A stretch of DNA of 64,000 nucleotides, taken from assembly GCA_951812615.1 (NCBI GenBank), contig CATOSU010000002.1, forward strand, positions 1,798,001-1,862,000, written 5' to 3'. Below, piece after piece: positions 39,453-49,010 of the stretch. The position numbers were made by a program, and so were the translations under genes. This stretch comes from an uncultured Paracoccaceae bacterium (GTDB lineage Bacteria > Pseudomonadota > Alphaproteobacteria > Rhodobacterales > Rhodobacteraceae). How positions within the stretch are numbered: the first letter of the stretch is position 1; each line of letters opens with the position of its first letter. The notes beneath the pieces were generated by a model that worked only from the letters and a program-made list of their open reading frames with translations, made no database searches and was not told the origin of the DNA.

Positions 39453-40169
39453 TCAGGCGCTGACAGCCAGCCTTGGCGGGTCGATCTCGGTGCCCTGCGG
39501 GTCACGCAGGACATATCCGCGGCCCCAGACGGTTTCGATATAGTTTTCGCCGTCCGTGGCGTTCGACAGCTTCTTGCGCAGCTTGCAGATGAACACGTCG
39601 ATGATCTTCAGCTCCGGTTCGTCCATGCCGCCATACAGGTGGTTGAGGAACATTTCCTTGGTCAGCGTCGTGCCCTTGCGCAGCGACAGCAGTTCCAGCA
39701 TCTGGTATTCCTTGCCGGTCAGATGCACCGGGCGGCCGCCCACCTCCACCGTCTTGGCATCGAGGTTGACCGAAACCTTGCCGGTGTGAATGACCGATTG
39801 CGAATGGCCTTTGGACCGGCGGATGATGGCGTGAATGCGCGCCACCAGCTCTTCCCGGTGGAAGGGTTTGGTCATGTAATCGTCCGCCCCGAACCCGAAC
39901 CCCTTGATCTTGGTTTCAGTGTCATCCTCACCCGACAGGATCAGGATCGGCGTTTCCACCCGGGCCAGCCGCAGCTGGCGCAGAACCTCGTGCCCGTTCA
40001 TGTCTGGCAGGTTGAGATCCAGCAGGATCAGGTCGTAATCATAGAGCTTGGCAAGATCGATCCCTTCCTCCCCCAGATCCGTGGAATACACGTTCAGGTT
40101 GGCATGACTGAGCATCAGTTCGATGCTTTTCGATGTGGTCGGGTCGTCTTCGACGAGAAGAACACGCAT
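39453..40169 (-). CDS. ctrA: Cell-cycle response regulator CtrA
   Basis: A 238-residue OmpR-type regulator: receiver with phospho-acceptor Asp51 ([13 protein letters not shown]) and a C-terminal winged helix ([40 protein letters not shown]) nearly invariant across Alphaproteobacteria. In Caulobacter it governs the cell cycle; in Rhodobacterales it is usually non-essential and controls motility and gene transfer agents. The ATG at 40169 follows GGAG. A near-consensus CtrA box upstream suggests autoregulation, and the sciP gene is immediately upstream in the same direction. Confidence 0.97.
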   Translation of the reverse strand: MRVLLVEDDPTTSKSIELMLSHANLNVYSTDLGEEGIDLAKLYDYDLILLDLNLPDMNGHEVLRQLRLARVETPILILSGEDDTETKIKGFGFGADDYMTKPFHREELVARIHAIIRRSKGHSQSVIHTGKVSVNLDAKTVEVGGRPVHLTGKEYQMLELLSLRKGTTLTKEMFLNHLYGGMDEPELKIIDVFICKLRKKLSNATDGENYIETVWGRGYVLRDPQGTEIDPPRLAVSA

Positions 40170-40222
40170 TGGCAAACTCCACAAACCTTCTGTTTTCTCC
40201 GGTCAACCGTGCTCGCAAAAGG

Positions 40223-40237
40223 TTAATCGCCGGTTAC
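40223..40237 (-). promoter_or_regulatory. Near-consensus CtrA box upstream of ctrA
   Basis: TTAATCGCCGGTTAC reads TTAA-N7-TTAC on the plus strand, one base from the CtrA consensus, between sciP and ctrA and 54 bp upstream of the ctrA start. Autoregulation of ctrA is established in Caulobacter; here it is inferred from the site. Confidence 0.5.
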
Positions 40238-40263
40238 CTTTGGGTGAAAAAAGCATATTCAAC

Positions 40264-40542
40264 CTATAGTTGTCTATACCTTTTTAACGCCGTCGCCTTC
40301 AGCGCGTCTTCGCCATGTTCCGCGATGGCCGTGATCCAGGACTGGAACTCCTCCTCCGACAGGTCATAGCGGTTCATCGCCTCCGACTGGCTGATCAACC
40401 CGTAGAGCACCCCCCGCACCACCGATGCCTTGCGCGACGCGACCCAGCGCTGTGTCGCGGCAGGTGGCAGATCCGCCAGCGACAGGACCGTCCCGTCAGG
40501 CAGTGTCACGGCCCGCGGGCCGTCAACTTTTTTCAGAAACAT
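40264..40542 (-). CDS. sciP: SciP-like CtrA inhibitory protein (DUF1153)
   Basis: A 92-residue DUF1153 protein with the features of Caulobacter SciP: LPPAATQRWVASRKASVV, then SEAMNRYDLSEEEFQSW and HGEDALKATALKRYR. SciP binds CtrA at promoters and blocks RNA polymerase recruitment. The ATG at 40542 follows GAGGGAACG. It lies 94 bp upstream of ctrA in the same direction, a linkage that supports the assignment. The family match is by pattern; function in this organism is inferred. Confidence 0.82.
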   Translation of the reverse strand: MFLKKVDGPRAVTLPDGTVLSLADLPPAATQRWVASRKASVVRGVLYGLISQSEAMNRYDLSEEEFQSWITAIAEHGEDALKATALKRYRQL

Positions 40543-40610
40543 ATCCGTTCCCTCGTTCGACTGACCCAATGTTCTGCGACGTCATCCTTAACAGCGGATG
40601 AATCGAGGGG

Positions 40611-40638
40611 TTGAGAGTATCGGCGATTTTCCTATATT
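40611..40638 (+). promoter_or_regulatory. Predicted sigma-70 promoter of mnmA
   Basis: TTGAGA at 40611-40616 and TATATT at 40633-40638 are 16 bp apart and end 37 bp before the mnmA ATG. The AT-rich minus-ten hexamer stands out against the surrounding GC-rich DNA. Confidence 0.6.
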
Positions 40639-40675
40639 CTGTCCGGCATTTTCACCGAACTGACAGGAGTGCCGC

Positions 40676-41818
40676 ATGGCGCTGGATACCCACGGCCTGA
40701 ATTCTCTGGGCTTTGCCAAACCGCCGGCCGAAACCCGCGTGGTGGTTGCCATGTCCGGCGGCGTGGACAGTTCGGTGGTCGCCGCCCTGCTGGCCGACGA
40801 AGGCTATGACGTGGTCGGCGTGACGCTGCAGCTTTATGACCACGGCGCGGCGCTGGCCAAGAAAGGTGCCTGCTGCGCCGGGATCGACATTCACGACGCG
40901 CGCCGCGTGGCCGAGGAACGCGGGTTTCCGCATTACGTGCTGGATTACGAAAACATCTTTCGCGACGCCGTGATCGACGAGTTTGCCGACAGCTACCTTG
41001 CCGGGGCCACGCCGGTGCCCTGCATCCGCTGCAACGAGCGGGTGAAGTTCAAGGACCTGCTGGAAACCGCACGCGACCTTGAGGCCGACTGCATGGCCAC
41101 GGGCCATTACATTCAGCGCAAGGAAGGCGCGCTGGGTCCCGAACTGCACTGTGCCGCGGATGCCGGGCGCGATCAGTCCTATTTCCTGTTCTCGACCACG
41201 CCGGAACAGCTGGACTACCTGCGCTTCCCGCTGGGCCACCTGCCGTCCAAGAACGAAACCCGGGCGCTGGCCGCGCAATACGGGCTCTCGGTGGCGGACA
41301 AGCCCGACAGTCAGGATATCTGTTTCGTGCCCAACGGCGATTATGCCTCGGTCATCGAAAAACTGCGCCCCGGGGCCGCCGACCCGGGCGAGATCGTGCA
41401 TGCCGATGGCCGGGTTCTGGGCACCCATTCCGGCGTGATCCATTACACCATCGGTCAGCGTCGCGGGCTGGGCATCGGCGGGCTGGCCGAGCCGCTCTAC
41501 GTGGTCCGGCTGGACGTCGAAAACCGGCGTGTCATCGTCGGGCCCAAGGAGATGCTGGCCACCCGCACCGTGCCGGTGCGCGAGATCAACTGGCTCGGCG
41601 ACGCCCCCATGACCTCGCAGCCGGAATGGAACCTGTCGGTCAAGGTCCGCTCCACCCGGCCACCGCGCGAGGCCGTTTTGCGCCCGCTGTCGGACACCAC
41701 GGCCGAGGTGGAACTGTTCGACGCCGAAGAGGGCGTGTCACCGGGACAGGCCTGTGTCTTCTATGAAACCGGCGGCAGCCGGGTGTTTGGCGGCGGCTGG
41801 ATCTGGCGCGGATACTGA
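40676..41818 (+). CDS. mnmA: tRNA-specific 2-thiouridylase
   Basis: A 380-residue enzyme that thiolates U34 of tRNA-Lys, -Glu and -Gln. The PP-loop ATPase motif SGGVDSSV is near residue 28, the catalytic cysteines are in [13 protein letters not shown] and SQDICFV, and the C-terminal beta-barrel contains [11 protein letters not shown]. The ATG follows AGGAG at good distance and a clear promoter lies upstream. It is convergent with the CadD-like gene, 5 bp apart. Confidence 0.96.
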   Translation: MALDTHGLNSLGFAKPPAETRVVVAMSGGVDSSVVAALLADEGYDVVGVTLQLYDHGAALAKKGACCAGIDIHDARRVAEERGFPHYVLDYENIFRDAVIDEFADSYLAGATPVPCIRCNERVKFKDLLETARDLEADCMATGHYIQRKEGALGPELHCAADAGRDQSYFLFSTTPEQLDYLRFPLGHLPSKNETRALAAQYGLSVADKPDSQDICFVPNGDYASVIEKLRPGAADPGEIVHADGRVLGTHSGVIHYTIGQRRGLGIGGLAEPLYVVRLDVENRRVIVGPKEMLATRTVPVREINWLGDAPMTSQPEWNLSVKVRSTRPPREAVLRPLSDTTAEVELFDAEEGVSPGQACVFYETGGSRVFGGGWIWRGY

Positions 41819-41823
41819 GCCGG

Positions 41824-42396
41824 TCAGAACATGTCGGTGCCGCTGTCCCACAGCACGTAGAGCCCCGCCGCGATCATCACGAATGGCGCCACGCGTTCGC
41901 TCAGCCGCAGCCGGTGACCGGCGATTTCCGGCACCCGCGACAGGGCAACGCCGGCCAGTGCCACAGCGACCACCGCCAGCAGGATCCCGGCGATGGCGGC
42001 CCCGCGATAGGAGGCGGACGAATCGGCCAGAAGCGGGGTGATGACCGAGAAACTGTCGAAAGACAGGCTGATGAACAGCAACGTGGTCAGCAGCAGCGAC
42101 GCCCCATGGCGCGGCGCCCTGCGCGGGCCGTCGCCCCGGCGGAAGATTTCGAACAGACCCAACGCGATGGGCACCAGCCCGAGATACCCCACGCGGCTGT
42201 CCATGACCTCGGCCGCGCCCAACGCCACCACCACCGCGGCGGCCAGAATCAGCGCCTGTGCCAGAATGTAACCGCCGATCGTCCGCAACGGGCCAACCGG
42301 GGCGAGCAGGCCCAGCAGAACCACCAGATTGTCGATATTTGTCACCAGCTGCAGCGTCGCCGCCGACAGGGAAAAGGCAAACAGGCCGCCCTGCAT
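41824..42396 (-). CDS. CadD-like membrane transporter
   Basis: A 190-residue protein with five or six hydrophobic helices and the TNIDNLVVLLGL motif near the N terminus, the mark of cadmium-resistance (CadD) transporters of the LysE superfamily. A second conserved segment, FISLSFDSFSVITPLL, carries the paired polar residues. A metal substrate is plausible but unproven. It starts three bases from the lpxB stop, so it is probably cotranscribed with the lipid A genes, an unusual partner. Confidence 0.7.
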   Translation of the reverse strand: MQGGLFAFSLSAATLQLVTNIDNLVVLLGLLAPVGPLRTIGGYILAQALILAAAVVVALGAAEVMDSRVGYLGLVPIALGLFEIFRRGDGPRRAPRHGASLLLTTLLFISLSFDSFSVITPLLADSSASYRGAAIAGILLAVVAVALAGVALSRVPEIAGHRLRLSERVAPFVMIAAGLYVLWDSGTDMF

Positions 42397-42398
42397 CG

Positions 42399-43565
42399 CT
42401 AGTCCCCGTTCGCCTCAAGCCCGCGCAGAACCGCCCGCGCCGCCCGCAGGCCGGGATCTTCGTCATCCCGGCCAAGAGCCTGCATCGTGTCCGCCATCGC
42501 CTTGGCCTGCGCGGCCGGATCGGCCCCGACCTGCGCCAGCGCCTCGGCGATATTCTCCGGCGTGCACGCCTCGCCCAAGCATTCCGGCACCGTGCGGGTG
42601 TCGGTGACGAGGTTCACCAGCGTCGCAGTGTCCACCTTCACCAGCATCTTGGCCAGCTGCCAGCTCAGCCAGTTGGCCTTGTAGCCGATCACCATCGGCG
42701 TCCCGGCGGCGGCCAGTTCCACCGACACCGTGCCGGACGCCGCCAGCGCGATGTCCGCCGCGGCCATCGCCGCACGCTTGTCCGCCGCGGCCTGTACATC
42801 GCTCACCCCGCGCGGATCCAGCACGGTCACGGGCCCTGGCCAGTCGCCGGCAAACCCGTGCACCAGATCAGTCACCCCAGCAACGGTCGGCACGACCACG
42901 CGCCACCCCGGACGCCCGGTCAGAAAAAGCTGCAGCGCCTTGCCGAAAATCGGGGCCAGACGGGTCACCTCGCCCCGGCGCGACCCCGGCAGAACCGTCA
43001 GGACAGGCGCATCGCCCAGCCCGAAGCGCTGCCGGAAATCCGCAATCTCCGCCGGTCCCGCAACCGGCTCGGCAACAACAGGGTGCCCGACGAAATCGCA
43101 TTCCATCCCGGCGGCTTCCATGTAAGGCGGCTCGAACGGCAACAGCGCAAGAACGTGATCCACGACCTTGGCCATCTTGTCGGCCCGCCCCGGGCGCCAG
43201 GCCCAGACCGAAGGCGCCACGTAATGCACCACCCGGATACGGCGCCGGTCGCGCACCTGCCGCGCCACCCGCAGGCAGAAATCCGGGCTGTCGATGGTGA
43301 TCAGCACGTCGGGTTCCGCATCCAGAACCGCCTGCGCCGTCTCGGCAATCCGCCGCTTCAGATGGCGGTATTTCGGCAAAACCTCGACGATCCCCATGAT
43401 CGACAGTTCCTGCATGGGAAAAAGCGAGGTCAGCCCCTGCCCCTGCATCCCCTGCCCGCCGATGCCGCTGAACTGCACGTCCGGGCGCAGCTGTTTCAAC
43501 CCGGACATCAGCGCCGCACCTAACCGGTCGCCCGAGGGTTCACCGGCAATGACATAGACCTTCAC
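42399..43565 (-). CDS. lpxB: Lipid A disaccharide synthase
   Basis: A 388-residue family 19 glycosyltransferase that joins UDP-2,3-diacylglucosamine and lipid X at the inner membrane. Motifs include AGEPSGDRLGA at the N terminus, FSGIGGQGM, YVAPSVWAWRPGR and LPGSRRGEVTRL. It begins with GTG at 43565, overlapping the lpxI stop by four bases, which indicates translational coupling. It is the last Lpx enzyme of this cluster. Confidence 0.95.
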   Translation of the reverse strand: MKVYVIAGEPSGDRLGAALMSGLKQLRPDVQFSGIGGQGMQGQGLTSLFPMQELSIMGIVEVLPKYRHLKRRIAETAQAVLDAEPDVLITIDSPDFCLRVARQVRDRRRIRVVHYVAPSVWAWRPGRADKMAKVVDHVLALLPFEPPYMEAAGMECDFVGHPVVAEPVAGPAEIADFRQRFGLGDAPVLTVLPGSRRGEVTRLAPIFGKALQLFLTGRPGWRVVVPTVAGVTDLVHGFAGDWPGPVTVLDPRGVSDVQAAADKRAAMAAADIALAASGTVSVELAAAGTPMVIGYKANWLSWQLAKMLVKVDTATLVNLVTDTRTVPECLGEACTPENIAEALAQVGADPAAQAKAMADTMQALGRDDEDPGLRAARAVLRGLEANGD

Positions 43566-44359
43566 GACGCGTCCCGGCGCCGGACCCAGAGCAGCAGATC
43601 AGCGGCATCGCAGGCTTCGACAACGGCCGGGATATCCAGAACCATGACACCGCCTGCCTCTATCACGAGCCCGCGCAGCCCGGCCCGCACCACGCCCTGC
43701 ACTGTTTCCGGCCCGATCGTAGGCAGGTCCGCGCGACGATCCTGATCGCGCTTGGGCGCCTTGCACAAAAGCCCGCCGCCATCGTCGGGCCGCGCGGTCA
43801 GGGTGCGCAGCATCCAGTCGGTGCCATAACTGCCTTCGACCGTCAGCACCTGCCCGGCCAGCACAGTACAGGCCTGTCCCAGATCCGCGTCCGACATCGT
43901 TTCCAGCACCGCCGCCCCGCGTGCGGCATCTTTCTTGTCCCGCTCATCCGGCTGGCGGCGGCTCATCACGCCTGCCGGCGGCAGCAGGTCCGGCGCAACC
44001 TCATGCGCCCCGACCACGGCAAAGCCGGCCTCCTCGAATATCCCGATCACCGCGCGCAGCGCGGAATCGTCACCGCCGCCGATCGCCTTTTGCAGCGCCG
44101 GCACCAGAGGCCATGTTGCGGCATCGATCCGTGTCGGATCAACAGGCGGACGCCGAATTGCCCCGGCAAAACAGACCCGGGTCACACCCTTGCCGCGCAG
44201 TGTCTGCAACAGCGTTCCCAGCGTTTCGATACGAAACACCAGATCCGGTTCAACCCCTTCGGGGGAATACCCCTCCAGCGCACAGACAAATGGCCGCTCG
44301 GTCTGCGACTGCAGGATCACCTGTGGCAGGCGCCCATCGCCGGTAATCAGCGCCAGCAT
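43562..44359 (-). CDS. lpxI: UDP-2,3-diacylglucosamine diphosphatase LpxI
   Basis: A 265-residue LpxI, the alphaproteobacterial replacement of LpxH, which hydrolyses UDP-2,3-diacylglucosamine to lipid X and UMP. Family segments visible are ITGDGRLPQ at the N terminus, FAGAIRRP, the central GSYGTDWMLR and LLCKAPKRDQDRRADLPTIG with conserved catalytic Asp residues. It sits between lpxA and lpxB, as in other Alphaproteobacteria, supplying the step between them. Confidence 0.93.
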   Translation of the reverse strand: MLALITGDGRLPQVILQSQTERPFVCALEGYSPEGVEPDLVFRIETLGTLLQTLRGKGVTRVCFAGAIRRPPVDPTRIDAATWPLVPALQKAIGGGDDSALRAVIGIFEEAGFAVVGAHEVAPDLLPPAGVMSRRQPDERDKKDAARGAAVLETMSDADLGQACTVLAGQVLTVEGSYGTDWMLRTLTARPDDGGGLLCKAPKRDQDRRADLPTIGPETVQGVVRAGLRGLVIEAGGVMVLDIPAVVEACDAADLLLWVRRRDAS

Positions 44360-44362
44360 GGC

Positions 44363-45148
44363 TCAGCCCCGTGGTACCAGATAGGACCTGTCCGATTCGG
44401 CCAGAACAAAGGTCGTGATGTTTTTGACAAAGTCATTTTCGCTTTCCTCGTCGAGCTTGCGCGCCCGTTCCAGAAACGTACCCTCACCCTGTCCCAGCGC
44501 CTGATAGGCAGCCCGGATCGCCCCGATATCGGCGCGCGCTACGCCGCGCCGCTTCAGCCCGATCAGGTTCAGCCCCTCAAGGTCGCCGCTGTTTGCCTGC
44601 ACCATCGCATAGGGGATCACGTCGCGGACCACGCGTGTGATGCCCCCGATGATCGCCCCGCGCCCGATGCGCACAAACTGATGAACCCCGGCCAGCCCGC
44701 CAAGGATCACCTCGTCCTCGATAATCGCATGTCCCGCGATCGCAACGCTGTTGGCCATGATCACCCGGTCCCCGACGCGGCAGTCATGGGCCACATGGCA
44801 CCCTGCCATATAAAGACCGTCATCACCCACCTGCGTCAGCCCGCCGCCGCCGGCAGTGCCGGTGTTCATCGTCACGTGTTCGCGGATCCGGTTGCGTTTG
44901 CCGATAATCAGCCGGGTTTCCTCGCCCCCGAATTTCAGGTCCTGCGGAATTTCCCCGATCACCGAAAACTGGAAGACAACCGTATCTTCACCGATCTCGG
45001 TCAGGCCGGTCACCACGACGTGCGATTTCAGCTCGACCCGGTCGCCCAGCACGACCTTGGGGCCCACCAAGCAAAACGGACCAATAACGACGTCCGTGCC
45101 CAGCTGTGCGCCGGGCTCGACAATCGCCGTCGGGTGTATCTGGGTCAT
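44363..45148 (-). CDS. lpxA: UDP-N-acetylglucosamine acyltransferase
   Basis: A 261-residue left-handed beta-helix enzyme that performs the first acylation of lipid A synthesis. Hexapeptide repeats run through residues 1-190 and the catalytic His is in [14 protein letters not shown]. The C-terminal helical part ([19 protein letters not shown]) is normal. Its ATG overlaps the fabZ stop by four bases. Confidence 0.95.
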   Translation of the reverse strand: MTQIHPTAIVEPGAQLGTDVVIGPFCLVGPKVVLGDRVELKSHVVVTGLTEIGEDTVVFQFSVIGEIPQDLKFGGEETRLIIGKRNRIREHVTMNTGTAGGGGLTQVGDDGLYMAGCHVAHDCRVGDRVIMANSVAIAGHAIIEDEVILGGLAGVHQFVRIGRGAIIGGITRVVRDVIPYAMVQANSGDLEGLNLIGLKRRGVARADIGAIRAAYQALGQGEGTFLERARKLDEESENDFVKNITTFVLAESDRSYLVPRG

Positions 45149-45618
45149 ACACCCTGTTCCTGTACGTAATCCACCAGCGCCGAGAACTCGGCCTCGGCGG
45201 CCATTTCGCCGTCGACCCGGGCCTGTCCGCTGAATTTCCAGACCTTGCCCCCGGGCTTGCCGCGAATGGTGGAGATCTGCATCTCCATCACGTCCCCGGG
45301 CACGACCTTGCGCCGGAACTTGCAGCGGTCAATCGCCATGAAATAGATCAGCAGTTCCTGGTCCACGATATCCAGCGCGGTTCCGATCATCACACCCGCG
45401 GTCTGGGCCATGGCCTCGACGATGGTGACACCGGGCATGATCGGCGTTCCCGGGAAATGCCCCTGGAAATGCGGCTCGTTCATGGTCACGTTCTTGATCC
45501 CGCGGGCTGAGGAATACCCGTCGATATCCACGACCTTGTCGATCAGAAGAAACGGATACCGATGCGGCAGGATCCGCTGGATCAACTGGATGTCGGCAGT
45601 TTTCAGTTCGGAGCTCAT
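45145..45618 (-). CDS. fabZ: 3-hydroxyacyl-ACP dehydratase FabZ
   Basis: A 157-residue hot-dog fold dehydratase of fatty-acid synthesis. The catalytic His is in [14 protein letters not shown] and the Glu in [11 protein letters not shown]; the N-terminal [11 protein letters not shown] is characteristic. The ATG at 45618 gives [10 protein letters not shown]; an in-frame extension to 45720 lacks support. It heads the fabZ-lpxA-lpxI-lpxB unit, sharing 3-hydroxyacyl-ACP with LpxA. lpxD, often upstream, is not in the window. Confidence 0.95.
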   Translation of the reverse strand: MSSELKTADIQLIQRILPHRYPFLLIDKVVDIDGYSSARGIKNVTMNEPHFQGHFPGTPIMPGVTIVEAMAQTAGVMIGTALDIVDQELLIYFMAIDRCKFRRKVVPGDVMEMQISTIRGKPGGKVWKFSGQARVDGEMAAEAEFSALVDYVQEQGV

Positions 45619-45732
45619 GCGCGTTCCCCGGCCTTTATTAGTCATAACCTGATGCGTGAGTAACAATCCGGGACCGGCCCGGCAAGACGGGCGCAGACAT
45701 GCGCGCGTCCTTGCCGACACCGGCCATCCGGA

Positions 45733-48603
45733 TCAGCCGCCGCCGAGCGACCACCAACCCTTGCGCTTGGGCTTGGGCGGTGCAGCCGGTTCCGGCGCTG
45801 CAACCACAACGGGCTCCGGCTCCGGTTCGGGTTCCGGCTCGGCTGCGGATTCCTCGGGTTCGGGCTCCGGTTCGGGTGCTGCCGCTGCCTCTGGCTCGGC
45901 GTCGGGCTCTGCCTCTGCCTTTGCTTCCGGCTCAGCCGCAACTTCAGGCTCTGCCTCGGCCTCCTCTGCCACTTCGGGCTCGGCTTCTAGCGCAGCGCTC
46001 TCGGCGGTTTCCTCCGCCGGGGCCTCGGTATTGGCGTCCTCCTGCACGGCTGCAGCGTCCGGTGCTTCTTCGGCCCCCTCTGCCGCGTCCGCGTCCGGCG
46101 CATCGCTTGCGGCGCCTTCTGCTTCATCCGTAGCGGACTCCACAGGCGCGGCATCGCTGTCCGGGGACGCATCATCGTCGGAATTCGCCTCCTCGCCGCC
46201 ATCCGCGTCAGTGCCGTCCTGATCGGCGCCATCCTGCGAACCCGACTGGCTGCTGGACGACGATTTCCGCCGCCGCCGCCGCCGCTTCTTCTTCGGCTTG
46301 GCTTCGGTTTCTTCCTCGTCCGTGACCGGTTCCACCTCGGTTTCCTCAAGGTCGATCTGATCCATCAGGGTCGCATCAACCGACACCACCGGCGCCTCAA
46401 CCGCGGCCACCTTGCGCGACGCGGTCTTGAACTTCTCCATCGAGAAATCCGGGCTGACCAGATGCGGATCACCCTCGATCCGTACGCTCAGCCCGTACCG
46501 GCCCTCGATCTGGGCGATATGCTCGCGCTTCTGGTTCATGATGAAGTTCGCGATGTCCACCGGGCACTTGATCAGCACCTCGCGCGACCGCCGCCGCACA
46601 CCTTCTTCCTCGATCTGGCGCAGGATCGACAGCGACATGCTGTCATCCGACCGGATCAGCCCGGTGCCGTGACAGGCCGGGCAAGGCTGTGTCGTTGCCT
46701 CGATCATGCCGGGGCGCAGGCGCTGGCGGCTCATCTCCAAGAGGCCAAAGCCCGAAATCCGGCCGACCTGAATGCGCGCACGGTCGGTTTTCAGCTTGTC
46801 CTTGAGACGCTTTTCGACGGCCGAGTTGTTCTTGCGCTCATCCATGTCGATGAAGTCGATCACGATCAGCCCGGCAAGGTCGCGCAGACGCAACTGACGC
46901 GCTACCTCTTCAGCGGCCTCAAGGTTGGTCTTGGTCGCGGTTTCCTCGATCGAGCCTTCGCGCGTCGCGCGGCCCGAGTTTACGTCGATCGCCACCAATG
47001 CCTCGGTCACGCCGATCACGATACACCCGCCGGATTTCAGCTGTACCGTCGGGTTGAACATCGCGCCCAGATAGCTTTCCACCTGATAACGCGCGAACAG
47101 CGGCAGCGGGTCCTCGTATTTTTTCACGTTCTTGGCATGCGACGGCATGATCATCTTCATGAAGTCCTTGGCGATGCGGTAGCCGCGATCGCCCTCCACG
47201 AAAACCTCGTCAATCTCGCGATTATAGAGATCGCGGATCGACCGTTTGATCAGGTCGCCTTCTTCATAGATCTTGGCCGGCGCGATGGATTTCAGCGTCA
47301 GTTCGCGGATCTGTTCCCACAGCCGCAGCAAGTATTCATAGTCGCGCTTGATCTCGGACTTGGTGCGCTTGGCGCCGGCGGTGCGGATGATCAGACCCGC
47401 GCCTTGAGGCACATCAATTTCGCCCGCGATCTCCTTGAGTTTCTTACGATCCGTGGCATTGGTGATCTTGCGGCTGATGCCGCCGCCACGGGCGGTGTTG
47501 GGCATCAGAACGCAATAGCGACCCGCCAGCGACAGGTAGGTCGTCAGCGCCGCACCCTTGTTGCCGCGCTCTTCCTTGACCACCTGCACCAGCAGGATCT
47601 GCCGGACCTTGATGACTTCCTGGATCTTGTAGCGGCGCGGGCGCGGCTTGCGCGGCGGGCGCAGATCATCGGCGTCGTCTTCCTCGGCGACGGATTCGAT
47701 GGAACTGTCCTTGTCCTTCGCCGTGGCGCGCGCGGTCTGGGCCTCCTCGGCGGGCTCCTCATCCTGCCCGTCGTTGCTTTCGTCCGCCGCGTTGCTTTCG
47801 TCCCCGGCGTCTTCGGCTGCGGCTTCTGCGGCTGGCGCATCCTCTGCCGTGTCGTCGGCGGCCTCGGCGCTCTCCTTGGGGGTTTCTGCCGCTTTGGGCG
47901 CCTCCGCACTGTCTGCGGTGTCCGCCTCTGCAGCGGTCTCCGCTTCCGCCTCAGGCGCCTCGGTGGCCTCCTCTGTGGCCTCCTCTGCCTCTGCCGTTTC
48001 CATGGCCTCCGGCGCTTCACCGGCATCGACCTCCGCGTCAGGCGTTGCCTGCGCGTCGTCCCCGGCCGCCGCGGTTTCCGCGTCTTTTTCAGGGGCTGCC
48101 GCTTCGCCCTCGGGCACGGCCAGGATTTCGGTGTTTTCCCCGTCTTCCGACAGGTCAATCGTCTCCATCCCGCTGATCTCGGCATCGACTTCGCGGGTCT
48201 CCACCGGATCCTTCGACGTCACTTTTGATGCTTTGGACGATTTCGACCGGCGCGACCGGCTGGACCGGGACGGTTTTTCATCCTCTTCCTCGTCCCGCTT
48301 GCGCATAGCCTCGGCATAAGCGCGTTCCTCGGCCATCAGCGCTTCGCGGTCGGCCACCGGGATCTGGTAGTAATCGGGATGGATTTCGGAAAACGCCAGA
48401 AACCCGTGCCGGTTCCCGCCATAATCCACAAACGCCGCCTGCAGCGACGGTTCGACCCGTGTTACCTTTGCAAGATAGATGTTGCCGGCGAGCTGCCGCT
48501 TGTTTTCGGATTCAAAGTCGAATTCCTCGACCTTGTTTCCGTCGACCACCACGACGCGGGTCTCTTCCGCGTGGGTGGCGTCAATGAGCATTTTCTTAGC
48601 CAT
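45733..48603 (-). CDS. rne: Ribonuclease E
   Basis: A 956-residue endonuclease of mRNA decay and rRNA/tRNA processing. The S1 domain (LAGNIYLAKVTRVEPSLQAA) is split by a long acidic, Ala/Glu-rich insert at about residues 95-330. The catalytic core has the metal aspartates in AIDVNSGRATREGS and VIDFIDMDERKNN and the zinc-link CPACHGTG. The C-terminal scaffold is low complexity (Pro/Glu/Ala) and ends PKPKRKGWWSLGGG, like the tail that binds PNPase in Caulobacter. The ATG at 48603 follows AAGGACTT; a longer in-frame start at 48861 has no support. A roughly 400-bp leader precedes it. Confidence 0.95.
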   Translation of the reverse strand: MAKKMLIDATHAEETRVVVVDGNKVEEFDFESENKRQLAGNIYLAKVTRVEPSLQAAFVDYGGNRHGFLAFSEIHPDYYQIPVADREALMAEERAYAEAMRKRDEEEDEKPSRSSRSRRSKSSKASKVTSKDPVETREVDAEISGMETIDLSEDGENTEILAVPEGEAAAPEKDAETAAAGDDAQATPDAEVDAGEAPEAMETAEAEEATEEATEAPEAEAETAAEADTADSAEAPKAAETPKESAEAADDTAEDAPAAEAAAEDAGDESNAADESNDGQDEEPAEEAQTARATAKDKDSSIESVAEEDDADDLRPPRKPRPRRYKIQEVIKVRQILLVQVVKEERGNKGAALTTYLSLAGRYCVLMPNTARGGGISRKITNATDRKKLKEIAGEIDVPQGAGLIIRTAGAKRTKSEIKRDYEYLLRLWEQIRELTLKSIAPAKIYEEGDLIKRSIRDLYNREIDEVFVEGDRGYRIAKDFMKMIMPSHAKNVKKYEDPLPLFARYQVESYLGAMFNPTVQLKSGGCIVIGVTEALVAIDVNSGRATREGSIEETATKTNLEAAEEVARQLRLRDLAGLIVIDFIDMDERKNNSAVEKRLKDKLKTDRARIQVGRISGFGLLEMSRQRLRPGMIEATTQPCPACHGTGLIRSDDSMSLSILRQIEEEGVRRRSREVLIKCPVDIANFIMNQKREHIAQIEGRYGLSVRIEGDPHLVSPDFSMEKFKTASRKVAAVEAPVVSVDATLMDQIDLEETEVEPVTDEEETEAKPKKKRRRRRRKSSSSSQSGSQDGADQDGTDADGGEEANSDDDASPDSDAAPVESATDEAEGAASDAPDADAAEGAEEAPDAAAVQEDANTEAPAEETAESAALEAEPEVAEEAEAEPEVAAEPEAKAEAEPDAEPEAAAAPEPEPEPEESAAEPEPEPEPEPVVVAAPEPAAPPKPKRKGWWSLGGG

Positions 48604-49010
48604 AAGTCCTTGTCGCACAACCGCAATCGGGCCCGCCCGGGGGGCCAGAGCCGTCTGGAGCTGTGACTTGTTGAAGCGATTAAGGACGGCGCGCGGAAAG
48701 CAGCGGCCCCTTGGCCACCGGCAAACATGCACATACGTCGCGCGCGCGTCATCGCGGTTCTTCTCCGGCAGAACGCGGCACCATGCCTGCGTCCGCCCAT
48801 TCTTTCCTGCGCTGGCCTCGGCCAGACACAGGCACTCATCCGGTCCCTTGTGGGGACCCATCCGGTCTGTTCAGTCTTGCGAAACGATTGCCTGCCAGTG
48901 CCTGAAACAGCGAAACTCAAATTGAACGACCCTGCCGCAAGGCGCGGATCGTTGTCTCAACATAAGTGCAGCGGGCCGGCAATTACAATGGGGAAACTGA
49001 AATGGCCGGT
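48604..49010 (-). other. Long upstream region of rne
   Basis: A 407-bp gap between the EEP gene and rne, both on the minus strand. No protein-like ORF is supported on either strand. It probably carries the rne promoter and a long untranslated leader; in other bacteria RNase E controls its own mRNA through such a leader. I could not pick a convincing promoter or structure by eye. Confidence 0.4.

Noticed and set aside
46462-48228. 588-codon open frame on the plus strand opposite rne
   Set aside because: It mirrors the low-complexity and core regions of RNase E and contains no recognisable family; taken as a shadow.
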